Below, one piece after another: positions 39,101 through 52,830 of a stretch of 64,000 bases of DNA (its first letter is position 1; each line of letters opens with the position of its first letter). Below the pieces are notes generated by a model. That model saw only the letters and a program-made list of their open reading frames with translations. It had not been told where the DNA came from and ran no database searches. The position numbers and the translations under genes were made by a program. The stretch is from Aquanectria penicillioides (Eukaryota > Ascomycota > Sordariomycetes > Hypocreales > Nectriaceae), in assembly GCA_003415625.1 (NCBI GenBank), contig PYIU01000002.1, positions 682,001-746,000 on the forward strand, given 5' to 3'.

Positions 39101-39903
39101 ATACTTTAAGATAGTATATAAGGTTTATTAAATGCTATATATATTCTATTTTTTAAGGCATTTAATTAAAAATCATTTAAGTTTATATAGATTACTATAA
39201 CCTCCTTTAAGGTATTTAAAATATTGCTTATTAAGCTTTTATTTTTACTTTCTTTTACTAGAATTTTAGCTTTTAAGCTTTACTACTTTAAATCCTTATA
39301 TTAAGTTTAGATTTTTTTATAATAGTCTTTTTTTAATATAAAGTAAAGCTTTTACTTCTTTTTAATTAATATATACTTTATAATTTAATATTTTTCTGCC
39401 TTTTAAAAGTGCTTAAAAATTGCTTTATATAAGCAATTATATTTCTAGCTATTAAAGTATTTACTTAATAATATAAATACTTTATATTTTTAAAAGTAAA
39501 TATTTCTATTAATAGTAATAAATATATTAAAAATATTAATATAATTTAAAAGCATTTTCTTTAGCTTTTTACCCTTTATTTTATTTATAATTAAGTCTAT
39601 TAATTAGCAATTTACTTAAATTAATTTAAAGCGCTTTTTAATAGTATTAAGGAAGTTTTAGATTTTAATATTCTTTTAGATCTTTAGAATTTTATAGTAT
39701 ATTTTATTTATATAAGCCTTACTTTAGCTAATATATTAAATTTAAAGATTAATATTTATATATTTAGCTTCTTAAAGCACTACTTTATAGTATTTATAAG
39801 CTTTTTCTTTTAAATTTATTTTATTTAATACTAGCTACTTTATAATTTCCTTTATAAATTGCCTTAAGGTAATTTAATAGATTTAAATCTAAAGTTAATT
39901 AAA

Positions 39904-39908
39904 GAGGT
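39904..39908. other. Target-site duplication GAGGT of element B, left copy
   Basis: GAGGT directly precedes the left LTR of element B and recurs right after its right LTR at 54575-54579. Confidence 0.88.
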
Positions 39909-40132
39909 TATTAAACCTAAGGTATCCTATACACAAAGAAACACCAAAACGCACTTCAGATTATAGAAACAAAGCTCAAAATAATTAAATAAAGGTCATA
40001 TAAATACAACATAGCTCTATTAGGTCTAGCGCAACCTAACCCCTCTTTTAGAGCCTAAGCAATAAAGCAAGGCTAAAAGGGATAAAAAGAAAACAAAAAT
40101 ACATACAATTACACAACTGGTTTAGTTCAATA
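39909..40132 (+). repeat. 5' LTR of Copia element B
   Basis: 224 bp, the same length as its partner at 54351-54574; differences are mostly C/T and G/A. Confidence 0.9.
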
Positions 40133-43100
40133 ATTAAGAGTCTTAAAGCTATATTTATTAGTGCAGCTATAACTATCCAATTGAGCTCTAAAAGCAAGAA
40201 ACAAACCTTATATCTCAATTCTAAACTAAATACATAAAATAACCTCTAAGACCTATATCCTTAATAACCTAAATAACTAAAAAACCTTTAAATAAAGCTA
40301 TAAAGTAAAAATCACTATAAAATAAATTAAAAAGCTTAAAATCCTTAAGGACTCTTTTTAATTTAAGACTATTTAAATTTTTAAGCCTATAATGCTAACT
40401 GCTATAAAATACTTTATAAAAGAGAAAGCTAAAGCTAAAAGCTTAAAATTAAAGTTTATTTAATTAATATAAAGGGCAACTATAATAATAAAGCTGCTTC
40501 CTAAAGATTAAGAACTATTAAAATGTAAGCTTATAATATTCCGCTATAATTAAAAAAAATATAAGATTAAAGTAAATAGAATCTATAATATCCTTAATTA
40601 AATAATAAAGAAAATAAGCCTTTATTACATTTAAATATATTTATCTATAATAGATAAAGGGAATAATAATAATAATATTATAAAATTCTATAATAACCTT
40701 AAAGCTATATATAGAATTAATAATATACTAAAAAAAAATAAGCTTAAAAATGCTATTTTAAAGTGCTAAAATAGACTTTAAACCCTAAAATTATTTAATA
40801 AAACTAAATTATTAATTAGGAATAGTCTATAAAGATTGCAATTATAAGAAATATTACTAAAGCCTTATATTTAAATGTATAGTTTATAGACTTAAAATAA
40901 TACCTTAAAAGTTACTTTTAAATATTCCTTTAAATTATTAAAGTATAATATAAAAATACTATTAAAAAAAGTACCTATATATTAGCTGCTTTTACTTTAA
41001 GTTTTAAATATAAAATTAAAAAAAGAAAAGAGACTAAAAGAAAGCAATATAAAGCTTTAGTATAAAAGGGGAACTTTAGACCTATATTTTAAGGCTTAAA
41101 CCTACCTTTTAAAAAACATTCTTATTTAAAAAGCTTATAACCTAAATAACCTAAATTAAAGAAACAAAAATAAACTCTAAAGGAAGACAATTACTGCATC
41201 TTATATAGAAAATTATACTTTAATGCTAATACCTAAAAGTATTGGATTGCATTCCCTAAAAATATACTTAAGTAAATAAAAAGGCAAAAGTAAATAAATA
41301 AAAGATAGAAAATACAATTAAAAGATTAAATTAAAGTTTAAAAACTATATAAAAAGCTTAAGAAGCAAACCGCATAATTAATTAAGGATTTAAACTAATA
41401 ACTAATATTATAAATCCTAATCTTAAATTCTATAGCTATTTTCCTTATTTTATATAGTAAATACCTATTATAAATCTTAATTATACTTAACTTAAGGATA
41501 ATACTATATATTTTTAATAATAAAAAAAAATTTAAGAATCTTAAACTAGCTCTATTTAATAAAGTTATCTTTATTAAATTAAAGAACCTTTTAATCTTAA
41601 AATATAAAGATATAAAAATTAAAGTTTAAAACCTATAAGGTAAAGCTTATTTCCTTATTTTAAGGCATATTGCTTACTGCCTATAAATTAAAATAAATCT
41701 AGTTTTATTAAAAAGACTCTATTAATATAATTATTAATAGAATTAAAAAAATAAAGATAATATTTTAAAATATAAAAGTAAATAAGCTTTATATAGATTA
41801 AAGATTGCCTATAATTAATATATTTTAGATTATAAGCCTATTACTTAAAAATAAAGCTTATTTATAATAAATAAACCTTATTATAACTTATAGATATTAA
41901 AATATCTATAATAAGTAAAAGCTATAAAATAGCACTATTAATTAAATCATTTAGGACCTAAAGCATTAAAATACCTAATTAACTATATTATTAATATAAA
42001 GATTAAAGGCCTAATAATAATTAAATATAATGCTTATAGATTAAATAAGATAAAACACTAAAAGCATTATAAACTATAAATATAAAGCTTAATTCCTAAA
42101 AAGTAAGTTTCTTTAGACTTTTATAACTTTCAACCTAATATAATAAACCTTTCTTTATATACTATTATAATAGACTATACATTAAGAATATACTAAAACT
42201 ACTACTTTAAAAATTAAAAAGAAAAACAATTATTATTAATACTATAAAACTTCACTTAAATATTAAAAATAAAATATAGAATTAAACTTTAAGTAATAAA
42301 AATAGATAATAAGCTTTAAAAAAGCAATCTAATCTATATATAGCTAGATTAAAGAGAAATAGCAATAAAAGAAAGTGCCTTTTAAATATAGCAATAAAAT
42401 AAATCAAAAGAACATTTTAAAAAAATAGTAAAAAAGAAAATAAAAGTTCTTATAATTAAGAGTAGTCTACTAGCTAAACTATAGCTAGAGATAATAAAAA
42501 TAGCAGTATATCTACTAAACCAAACTCTAAAATAGAGACTTAAGTAAAAAACACTATATAAAAGCTTCTTTTTATTAATTTAAAGCTTAAATAAGGATTG
42601 CAAGCTATAAATTACTTACCTTAGGACAATTAATTGTAAATTATTTACAATAACTAAAGATACTTAATTAAAGAAGAATTAACTTATATCTAGAATAAGC
42701 CTAAAAGCTTAAATAGATTATCTTATAAAATACAATTCTTAAAACCTTTTTTACATTTAAAATCCAATTACTAACTAAATATATATAACCTAAAATATTA
42801 TTTTTAATAAAAAAGACCTCTTTTTAGCAAGCAATATTAAAATAAAAGAAACTATAAATAAAAAGACCCTTAAAGAAATATAAATATAAATAAAAGCTCT
42901 TTTTAATACTAAATAGATTAATTAAATAAATAATACTAATCAACTATAAAATAAGCTTTAAACTACTAAAATAAGCCTCTAAAATATAGTTAAAGACTTA
43001 AAAACTAAAAAGAAAAAGGATATAAATAAACCGCAAATTAAAGATAAAAAATACACTTAACTATAGTTTAAACCCTTCCTAACTCTACTAAAAAGTCTAG

Positions 43101-43952
43101 CTTCTGCCTTTCTAGCTTTAGCAATAAAGCAAAAAGGAAAACACTTAATACCCCTAACACTAAATACTGGCTTATAAAGGGAATAGATTAAGCTCTATTA
43201 AGCCTTTTTTATAAAAATAAAAGCTATACTATTTAAAAAATGCAAAAATACTATTATAATTAAGGCAATATATACTAAAATTAAATATAGAAAGCATAAA
43301 CTAAAATATAAGCTATAAAAGAATAAAATAAATCTTATTTAAAAGAAATAAAAACTCTATTAAAAGAACCTACCTTAAGTATTAAGTTCTTATAGAAATA
43401 TTCTTAAGTATAAGTTTAAGGCTATATTTCTAAAAGTAAAGAAAACACACTTAAAGAGTTACTAGCAAATAAAGTCTTAAATTAAAACACTAAAAAGCAA
43501 AATTAAATTTTATAACTTATAATTTATTAACTATATATAGGTTTATATATATAAATTCAATAAATATAAATACTTATAAAAATGCAAAGCTAAACTTATT
43601 ATTTAAGGAGATTAATAGCAAAAGGCAAGTTCTAAAGAAATATATATTGCTATATTAATAGAAAAATCATTTAAAACCCTACTTATAATTACAGTAAGGT
43701 TCAATCTTAAAATGCTATAATTTAATGCAATAAATACACTTATAAATGCAAAACTACTAATAGATATATTTATAAAACCTCTATTAAAATATAAAGAGAG
43801 TAAAAATAAAGGCTAAATGCTATTACTTAAAAAAGCACTTTATAGATTAAGAATTATATCTCTTTTATAGCAAATAAAGCTTAAAATAATATTATAAAAT
43901 ATTAGTTTTAAATTAATCCCTTATAAACTATACTACTATAATAGAAGTAAAG

Positions 43953-44000
43953 TTTTTATTTTCTTTTATATAAATAATATTATAATAATATATACTAAAA
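43953..44000 (+). pseudogene. Remnant of Copia element B reverse transcriptase (YVDD region)
   Basis: Plus strand reads FIFFYINNIIIIYTKR, matching FFYVDDIV with both Asp codons turned to Asn by G-to-A changes. The active site is destroyed. Confidence 0.8.
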
Positions 44001-44451
44001 GATATAAATAAATTATAAATAAAGCAATTATAGATTTAAAGTTAAAATATAAACTAATTAATAAAGGCAAACTATAGTAGTTTCTTAAAATAGAGATTAT
44101 TTAAGAATAAAGTTAAAAATTAATTTAGGTAACTTAAAACTTATACTTAAAGAAGATTTATAAATTATATACTTTAGATAAAGAAAATGCAACTCTAATA
44201 AAGAAAATAAAACTCTTTTTAAATAAATAAATTGCTAAATAAAGTACAATAAACTAATATAAATAAGTAATTAACTTAATCCTTTATATAGCAGTTATTA
44301 CTTAATTAAATATTGCATTTACTGTATTATATTTTATAAGATTTATAATAAATCTAAAGGAACTATATATAAAGGCAATAAATTAAATATTATATTATCT
44401 TTATGCAATTTATTTCCTTACTTTATAGCTTAAAGGCAAAAATAACTTTTT

Positions 44452-44456
44452 AATAT
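44452..44456. other. Target-site duplication AATAT of Gypsy element C, left copy
   Basis: AATAT directly precedes the left LTR of C and recurs at 52378-52382 right after the right LTR. Confidence 0.82.
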
Positions 44457-44649
44457 TGTAAGGGTTGGCTGATTAGGGTGACATAAGATAGGTCTTTAGG
44501 TAACTTATATATTATATATAAGCTTTAACTTGCTAAGCGTTAGTCTACCGCTTGGCAATATGTCTTTTATCTAAGGTATAGTAGTATACCTATATGGCTA
44601 TGCTTAAGAGCCCCACTACCTATTAAGGTAAGTCCTCTATCTCTTTACA
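44457..44649 (-). repeat. 3' LTR of Gypsy element C
   Basis: 193 bp; differs from its partner by a small number of C/T and G/A changes. Confidence 0.92.
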
Positions 44650-44675
44650 ATTATCCCCCTTTCTCTTAAGCCTAG
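44650..44675 (-). other. Polypurine tract of Gypsy element C
   Basis: Minus strand reads AAGAGAAAGGGGGATAAT directly before the 3' LTR. This is the expected place for the plus-strand primer of reverse transcription. Confidence 0.75.
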
Positions 44676-46379
44676 TCCCTTAGGCTTAAGATTATTACTG
44701 CTTGTATATGCATTATAATTGCCCTATAACTCATTTGTATATACGCCTAAACATTCTGCAATTATTTATTGGTTCTATGGTAGTTATTTTAGGTTGTATT
44801 TATATAATATTATTATTATTATTGTTCTATATTGTAATAGTCTATTTTAATTGGCAGTGATCTATTGCAGTATAAACTGCTTTATAATACTTAGTTGGTA
44901 GCTTATTGCATAAATTTCAACCTCTTCTTTTTCTCTTTATATTTTATATAATAGTTCGATTTATTTATTGCACCTTTATTAAACCTTCTATAATATCTTT
45001 TCTTTTTTAGGCCCCCTAATATTAGCCTATTAAAAACAGTATTGCAGTAATTCCTTTATTAATTAGTTTATAGATAAAAGTTCTTACTTTTATTGCCTTT
45101 TATAAAAATATAATAATTTTTCCCTTATTTACTATATTGGTTTATAGACTGCCTAATATATAGTTTGCTAAGATGCTAATTAGTTTTATAGTATAGTATA
45201 TTATTTAATGTTCTTTATTTATTCCTTACTTACTTTATTTAGATCCTTAATAAGCTTTAGCTAACTATAGTTTAGTATTAGAATTGCCTTATTAAAGCCT
45301 GCCTTACTAATAAGCCTAACTCTAATAATAACCCTTTTTTATGCATTAAGTGTTAGCACTTTATATATATTGCTAAGTCTGCTGCTAATGCCTAGCATTA
45401 TATCTATAATGCTATTAAGAAAGGCCCCTATTGCTATACTATCTTTATTATATAATCTACTTAATACTAACTTAAAAAAGCAGCTTTATTCTATAACCTT
45501 TTTATTCTAAATTTCCAGTCTTAAGTAAGTATTCCTTTATTAATTGTCTATTAATTGTTTATTGCTAACTTATACTAATACTAATTTATTCCTAATAGTC
45601 TTAAGTACCTTTATAATTATCTTGCCTTAATTATTCCTCTTTATACCTATAATAATAGTTTGCTCTATAACCTAAACTGCTTGTTTAGTGCCCTTTAGCA
45701 TATATATAAGACTCCTATAGATATTGCTAAGAAATATAATCTATTTAAATGGCTAATTGCAATAGCCCTTTATATATTAAAAGCCTTATAGCTCTATTAT
45801 AAGAATTCTACTCCTTAAATCACTATAAAGTATATTGGCTGCCCCCCTATTTATTATAAAGCAATTAATAGCCTTTTATCTAATAATATTAAGGGTTTTA
45901 GCCTTAATAATAAAGGCAATATTTTTAATAGCAATTTATCTATAGCTAGTAATATAGGCAGTACCTTTATCTATACTATTAATAAGTATACTGCCTTTAT
46001 TATATCTTTTATTAAATTTATTAAATCTTAGGGCAAGTCTATTATTAGGCCTAAAAAGCCTATAGCTCTATTAATCGCTTGCCTTTCTATAAACATTTAG
46101 CGCCTTACTCTAGCTTTAGAAACTAATGCTATAATATTGGCCTGCTTAGGCATTCCCTTTTTATTTAATAAGGATTTATATAAGGCTTTGCTACCCCTTT
46201 TTTAACCTTCTCTTAAGAGGTAGGCAGCCCCTACTATTATACTGCTAATACCTATTGTTAATAGTATTGCTAGCCTATTGTATGCTTAATAATCTATTGC
46301 GCCCTTTTTAACCCTTACTTAATCTTCTAGAAGTGCATTTAACTCTGCTATTAGTAGTGGCAATAATAATAATAAAGAT

Positions 46380-46625
46380 ATCCCTACTGCTATTCCTGCT
46401 TATAAGGGCAAGGGCAAGCGTTTGGTAAGTGCTTATTGCTCTTTTAGTCCTATTGTTGCTATGCCCTTATCTTTTTTAGCGGTCCTAAAGCCTTCTGCTT
46501 TCTTTTTTAGCCCTATAGTAAAGAAACCTAAAGTTGCTTCTGCACTAAAAAAGGCTAAGGTAGCTTCTACACTAAGGAAGGTAAGAGCTACTTTTACTAT
46601 TGCAATTTATTATAGTGCTTATTAA
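46380..46625 (+). pseudogene. Possible remnant of an antisense accessory ORF in Gypsy element C
   Basis: The 2 kb between the 3' LTR and the end of pol is longer than Gypsy pol needs. On the plus strand, opposite to pol, a frame stays open over about 70 codons despite RIP, with basic runs (GKGKR, KKPKVASALKKAKVAS). It may be an extra gene carried by the element or a captured host fragment. The minus strand is also fairly open here, so this is weak. Confidence 0.3.
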
Positions 46626-47885
46626 GCACTAAAAAAGTCTATTTAATTATCTATTAATTTTTATTAATATATTTTAGTTTTTTATTTAATAGTTAATCTA
46701 AATATAGCAACCTTTAATAGTACTTTCTTTATTATTATATTATTTTGCTCTTTTTGCTATATAGCAATCTATAATAGCATTAAATATAGTTTTTTAGTAA
46801 ATTAATTAATAGTTAATCTTTTAGTTAATTAATTTAATATATATTTATTAACTATTAATTGATTGTTTAGCATTATAGTTTATTATTCTATTTTTAATAG
46901 ATTTGCTTTACTTATTTATAGTACTTATATACTTTATTTTATGCATTTGCTAAGTGACTTAAAGGCTCTTAGGTATTATATTCTATTGGCTATTTTAACT
47001 ATTTAATTTAATAAAATTTATCTTTCTTTATCTTTTTATAGAATACTATTTTCTTAATTTTTTACTTATTTTCCTTATCTTTTAGCTTATAGAGGCTAGT
47101 TAATTATTTATTATTGGCTTAATATGCCTTTAACTATAGTTTTAAAAGCGCTACTAAAAATATATTATGCATTTTTTAGTATTGTTTTAATAGATATATT
47201 TAGTATGCCTATTTATTAACTTTACTAGCTATTATAACCTTAATAAATTTTAAAGCTAGCTTTTTGTTTTTAAAGTAGAAATTTTTAGTAGATAGCCCTA
47301 CTATATCTCCTTTTTTATACTCTTTAGGTGTATAGTTTTTATTGTAATACTTAGCTTAAGACTTTACTGCCTATTGCTAGCACTCCTATACCTTATTATA
47401 TACTTATTGGATAGTTATAATGCATTTTATAATGCTTTAAACTTAAGTCTTTATTTATTATAGAATATATTTTATAACCCTTAAATAATAACTATAGAAG
47501 GCTTATATTAGCAATATACTAATAGTGCTATATTAGCTATTATTATATGCAAATTCTACTTCTAGAAGTTATACTGCCTATCTTTAGGGTAAGCCCTTAG
47601 TGTATGCTTATAGATACTTCTTTAGGATTTAGTTAATATACTCTATTTAGCTATCTATTTAAGGATAGTGCACTATAGATAGTTAATAAATGGTTGCCTG
47701 CTTTTTTATTAGGTCTTCCTAAAACTAGCTAGTAAAGAGCTTATCCCTATTGCTTATAATGCCTTTTGGGGTACTAAATCGGCATTCTATTTGCTTATAG
47801 AGTAATTTTATTAATTGCGCTGCTATAAGTGACTTTTTAATAGGGATAAATATAGCATACTTTATTATATAGTATATAATTACTA

Positions 47886-47953
47886 AAATTGTATTATATT
47901 CCTTGCTATTAGAGTGGGCGCTATTAGGCAGCCCTATAATAAAGTCTATACTT
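47886..47953 (-). pseudogene. Remnant of Gypsy element C integrase
   Basis: Minus strand reads IDFIIGLPNSAHSNSKEYNT, matching the integrase core around its first catalytic Asp (D.ITGLP). Flanking residues such as IIYYIIKYAIFIP match the next block (VVDRFTKYA.F.P type) with RIP changes. Confidence 0.8.
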
Positions 47954-49611
47954 ATTTTTTAGAATAGGTATGCTAGTAATAGCAGTGATTGAAGTTGCCT
48001 ATAGGGCCTATACCTTAGTGTGTATATGCCTTAGCATTGCTAATATTGCAGTGTATAGTCTTTTATATCTTCTGCAATATTCTTCTAATAGAATTTTTAG
48101 CTAATAAGATTTAAGGTCTTAGTGGCTTCTATATGCTCTATTTTAGGGTTATTATAATGCCTTTATAGAATCTCTATTTATAATATTCCTTAATTAAAAA
48201 TTATTAATCTTCCTTTATAGAAAAGAGTACTTTATTTATTATAGTAGTAGTTTCTTTTTTTTTTAGCTATTAAATAAACTTTTATTATTTGCTATTAATA
48301 AAATTTATTATTGGCCTATAGTTTGTAGATAAGGTCTTTTAGCTTATAAGATAGTTGCAATAAAAATGCTATTTTGCCCTTTATAAGCTTAGTTATAATT
48401 AGGCATAAAATGTATTATTTTAGTATAGTAACCCTAGCTTTAAGTGGTTCCTTTTAATTGGTCTTTTCTATTGCTATTTGCTAAGTATACTTTAATTGCT
48501 ATATAATAGCACTACCCCCCTTTTAGGCATATATAGTAATAATAGAAATAGTTAAGCTTTAATAGTAATTGTTTAATCTAATGGTTGAATCTAGCCTTAA
48601 AGGTAAAGGCACCTTTCTTCTTTTAACTATTATAGGCTTTACTCTTTTAAGGCTAGCTTTTATAGCTTATATATATGCCTTAGCAGTTAGGGTTTTACCC
48701 TTTAAACCTATAATTATTCTATATATATCTAGCAGTAGTTTATCTATTAACTAAAGCTTTACTAATAGTATAGGGATTATATTTTAGTAGGAGATTTCTC
48801 CTTATATATAATTAGAATATTTAGATAGTCTATTAATTAAATTTAATTTCCCTAACTAATACTATATATTAAAGTTAAAGGGTGCTAGTTAATAGACCTA
48901 ATAGGCAAGCCTTCCTTAAAGGTCCTGCATTAATGTAAAGACTATACCTTTTAGGGCTTTATAATCTATTAGTACTAAAAACTTTTTTAATAGTTTTAGT
49001 AAATAATAGCTTTAGTGCTTTAGGCTTTCTATAATAGCTAGAAGCTTCTATTAGTCTATTGCTTAGTATTATTTTATATTTAAAAGCTTCTTTAACTAAT
49101 ATATAACTAATCTTTATTAGTTCTTTATTAATTAAGATAAAATGCCAGTTATTGCCTTAGGGGATGCATCTATCTCTACTTTAGTGTATAGAGTAGAGTT
49201 TTAGTATTATAAAATGGTTGCAAAATAAAAAGCCTTCTTTAATTCTTAAAATGCCTTTTTAGCTTTTAGGCTTTAAATAAACTCTTCTATTTTATAGCCT
49301 TTCTTACTGCCTTTTAGTATTGCTATTAGCAGGCTAGTTATACTTAAGTATTTTAGGATGAATTTCCTATAGAAATTACAAAAGCCTAAAAACACCTAAA
49401 CCTCTTAATACATTTAAGGTAGCTTCTATTTAGCAACTGCTTGCACTTTATTTAGCTTTATTTTTAAGCCTTCTTAAGTTATTATATACCTTAAGAACTC
49501 TACCTTTTATTAATAGAATATACATTTAGATAGCTTAATATATAATTATATCTTATAGAGTCTTTATAAGACCTTTAATATATCCTTAATATATTATTCT
49601 TATATTTTAGA

Positions 49612-49912
49612 GTATATAATAATATTATTTAGGTATACTATATAATATATATCTAGTAATTCAATAAGTGTTTAATAGATATATACTTAAAAAGTAGCTA
49701 GTGCATTAATTAAACTAAATAGCATTACTATATATTTAAAGTATTTATATCTTATTTAAAATGCAGTCTTTTAGCAATTATTAGGCTTAATGTAGATCTA
49801 ATAGTAGGCATTTTAAATATTAATCTTTAAGATCTATTTTGCATTAATTAGGTAGTTTAATAAGTCCTCTATTAATAGCAATAAGTAGCGGTTCTTAATG
49901 GTTATAGCATTA
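49612..49912 (-). pseudogene. Remnant of Gypsy element C reverse transcriptase
   Basis: From high to low coordinates the minus strand reads SILFILKKD, a DYRGLNAITIKNRY-like block (stop in place of Arg), and YLNNIIIYS in place of YLDDI.IYS. Asp codons are changed to Asn. Confidence 0.82.
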
Positions 49913-50901
49913 AGACCTTAATAATCTATATATAGTTATAGTATTTTATCCTTCTTTAGTATAAATAATATAGAGGCTTTTGCCTTATTTATAGAAGTAT
50001 TAATTTATTTATTTGCTATATTCTTGGCAATATACTCTCTTAGGGCTTCTGCCTACTAGCTATTAATTAGGTATACTAGACTATATAGCGGCTTTTTGCC
50101 CTTCTAAAGGTTAATACTATACTTTACCCCTTCTAGAAGTGGTAGCCTTTTAGTAGCTTCTTTATTAAATATCTTTTATTTAAACTTTAGCTCTAAAGGC
50201 AATACTCCTAAAGCTAGCTTTAGCTCTTTGCCTAATTTAGCTATTAGTTGCTTATCTAGCAATAGTATGCTATATATATATATAACTTAAGCTTACTCCC
50301 TATTCTATAGGAGTTCTTCTATAAATACTTTTAGATTAACTAAAGATATAGGCTTATAGTTCTAAATTGCAATTTAAGTATTAATCTCTATTCCTTCCTT
50401 CCCTATAGAGGCATTAAAGAGGAATAGGTTGCTAGCCCCTTTAGGGTATAGCATTTTAATAAATATTTGCTTAATTTTTTAGGGAAAACCCTTTAAATAA
50501 ATTAGGAAGAATATTAATATATATATACTGCTAAAGGGAGTTACTTCACTCTAGAAATCTTATAAGCTAGGTGCCTTCCAATCCTTAGCTAAATATAGGT
50601 TTAGCTCTTTAATTAATTTTATGCTAATAAAGTTAATTTATATATAGGTATTTATATTTATATAAACCTTAACTTTAATATACCCTTAAAGGGTAATTGC
50701 CTTACCTATAATAATATTCTTAATTAGGATTATTTTTGGTTTTAATATAGAAACTTTAGCTATAGTCCTTATATCTTCTTATTTTTTAAGGAGTCCTAAG
50801 GTTCTTTAGGTATAGTACTAATAGGTTAGATCTATATATATTTTTATAGTTAGGCTGGCTTTAGCTTGTAGCCTTGGTCCCTAAAGCCCTTTTTGGGTAG
50901 C

Positions 50902-50947
50902 CTGCAGTCTATAGTTAGGTAGCCTGGCCTATTGCAGTTATAGTAGT
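50902..50947 (-). pseudogene. Remnant of Gypsy element C gag zinc knuckle
   Basis: Minus strand reads YYNCNRPGYLTIDC, matching a CCHC knuckle (C..CG.PGHL...C) with Cys-to-Tyr, Gly-to-Asn and His-to-Tyr changes, all explained by C-to-T or G-to-A. Confidence 0.75.
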
Positions 50948-52184
50948 ATGGTTGATTTAACCTATTGCCTTTTGGCTTATTGCCGTACGGTTATTGTTCT
51001 TGCGACTTGCCTAAGGTGTATAGACCCTTTAGGCCATAGAAACTTGCGCCCCCTTTAGATAAAGGCCTTAAATAGCTCTTTAAATAGGTCGCTTTTTAAG
51101 GTCCATTTAAGCTATTAAAAAGATAGCTTTTCTTATAATTCTTGCTTAAAGCTTACTTATTTTCCTCCTTAATATAGGCCTATAGCCTTTCTGCCTTATA
51201 GGCTATATCCTTTAGTTTTAGGAGGTCTACTTGCTTGCAGTTTATCTCCTTCTTTAAGGATTTCTATAAGCTATAGTAGTATTAATAGGCCCTATCCTTA
51301 CTTTCTTCTTTATAGTTTAGGGTCCTTAAGAATAGATATATTGCGCTTTAAGCGCAAAAGTAATCTATTAGGGACTGCTTAATAGACTATTAAAGTTTTA
51401 GTAGCTTATTTTATAATTCCCTCTCTTAAAGGTTTAAGTCTATATACTTCTTTTGCATAAAGTTAATAAAGTCTTGCTATAAAGGGCTCTTTAGGCTCTC
51501 TTTATAGTTCCTCCATTAAGTTTATAGGCTAGAATTAAATTTAATTATTGCCTATTGTATCTTCTATATATTAATGCAGCTTAATTAAAAATTATTTGCT
51601 AATTTAATAGCTTTTATTTAGTTATTAATCTTTATGCCTATTGCATTTTCTATAAGGGTTCTATAATTATAGAATAGGGGTTTTTTATAGTCCCTTCTTA
51701 AGTTTATTATAAAGCAATTAATTAATTATTTTAGAATCTATATTTATATTAATTGCTGCTTTATTATTATTAATTGTTATTTAATAAGCATTTAAATAAC
51801 TTATTATAAGGCCTTGCCTTATGGCTCCTTTATGCTTTATTATAAGGGTATATTATACTTATTAAATGTTTTTTAATAGGTTTATTTGCCTTAAGACATT
51901 AATCTTAAGTTATAGCCTAATTAATATATATAAAAGTCTATTAATGTATTTTATTTTAAACTCCTTAAAGCTTTTTTAGCTATTAGCCTATTAATAAAAT
52001 CCCAATTGATTGGTTTTAGGGGCTATTAATATCCCCCTTTCTTTTGGAATTAAGGAGTAATTGGCTTATTAGGGTCCTATTGCTAATATATTAGCGATCC
52101 CTTAAGTTATTTATTAATTAATTGTATAGTTCTTTTTATTTTATGCTGCGCTAATTACCTTATAGGGTATAAAAGTTGAAGAAT

Positions 52185-52377
52185 TGTAAGGGTTGGCTGA
52201 TTAAGGTGACATAAGATAGGTCTTTAGGTAACTTATATATTATATATAAGCTTTAACTTATTAAGCATTAGTCTATTGCTTGGCGATATGTCTTTTATCT
52301 AAGGTATGGCAGTATACCTATATGGCTATACTTAAGAGCCCTACTATCTATTAAGGTAAGTTCTCTATCTTTTTATA
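52185..52377 (-). repeat. 5' LTR of Gypsy element C
   Basis: 193 bp partner of 44457-44649; its end TTTACA is altered to TTTATA. AATAT target duplication follows at 52378-52382. Confidence 0.92.
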
Positions 52378-52439
52378 AATATATAGTAATATATCTTTTA
52401 CTAATAATATATTAAATTAAAAAAGTTTATAAATATATA

Positions 52440-52830
52440 TAATAAAACTTTTTAATGGATTAATTAAATAGTATATAAATAAATAAAATACAGTTATAAT
52501 ATTAACTATAAAGGCAAAATTACTTACTCTTTCTTAAGCTATAAAGGAAGGACTTTATTAATAGAGACTACTTATAGAACTTAAAATTAAGCTTTAAAAT
52601 CCTATTTTAAAACTTATTTATAATAATTAATAGATAATTAAACTTATTTAAAATCCTTTTAAGAAATTAAAGATTAAGCTTAAATATATTAATATATATA
52701 ATTATTAGCTAAAGCAATTTATAATAGTAAGAATAATCTCTATTTTATATAAATAAAATGCAAAATTAATAGCTAATAGTTTAATAAAGCTATTATAAGG
52801 CAAAACCTTTTTTAAAAGTTAAAAATAACT
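52440..52830 (+). pseudogene. Remnant of Copia element B RNase H
   Basis: Plus strand reads TIKAKLLTLS, then AIKEGLY, then a LLIELKIKL segment, matching Copia RNase H (TTEAELLALS, AAKEGLY, LLKELGVKL). This is the continuation of B pol beyond the inserted Gypsy element. Confidence 0.78.

Larger units (their letters stand above)
44457..52377 (-). mobile_element. Gypsy (Ty3) LTR retrotransposon C, RIP-altered, innermost and youngest
   Basis: LTRs at 44457-44649 and 52185-52377, both 193 bp, starting TGTAAGGGTTGGCTGA and ending in TTTACA (left) or TTTATA (right). AATAT duplications flank it. It codes on the minus strand: a gag zinc knuckle remnant (YYNCNRPGYLTIDC) at about 50902-50947; reverse transcriptase with GLNAITIKNRY at about 49884-49912 and YLNNIIIYS (from YLDD) at about 49612-49640; integrase with DFIIGLPNSAHSNSKEY at about 47886-47953. 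A polypurine tract (AAGAGAAAGGGGGA) sits just inside the left LTR, confirming it as the 3' LTR. Length 7.9 kb. Less converted than A and B, as expected for the last insertion, but stops disrupt every gene. Confidence 0.92.

Noticed and set aside
40121..40190. tRNA-like stretch after the left LTR of Copia B
   Set aside because: Resembles a D-arm and may be the primer-binding area, but no cloverleaf can be folded.
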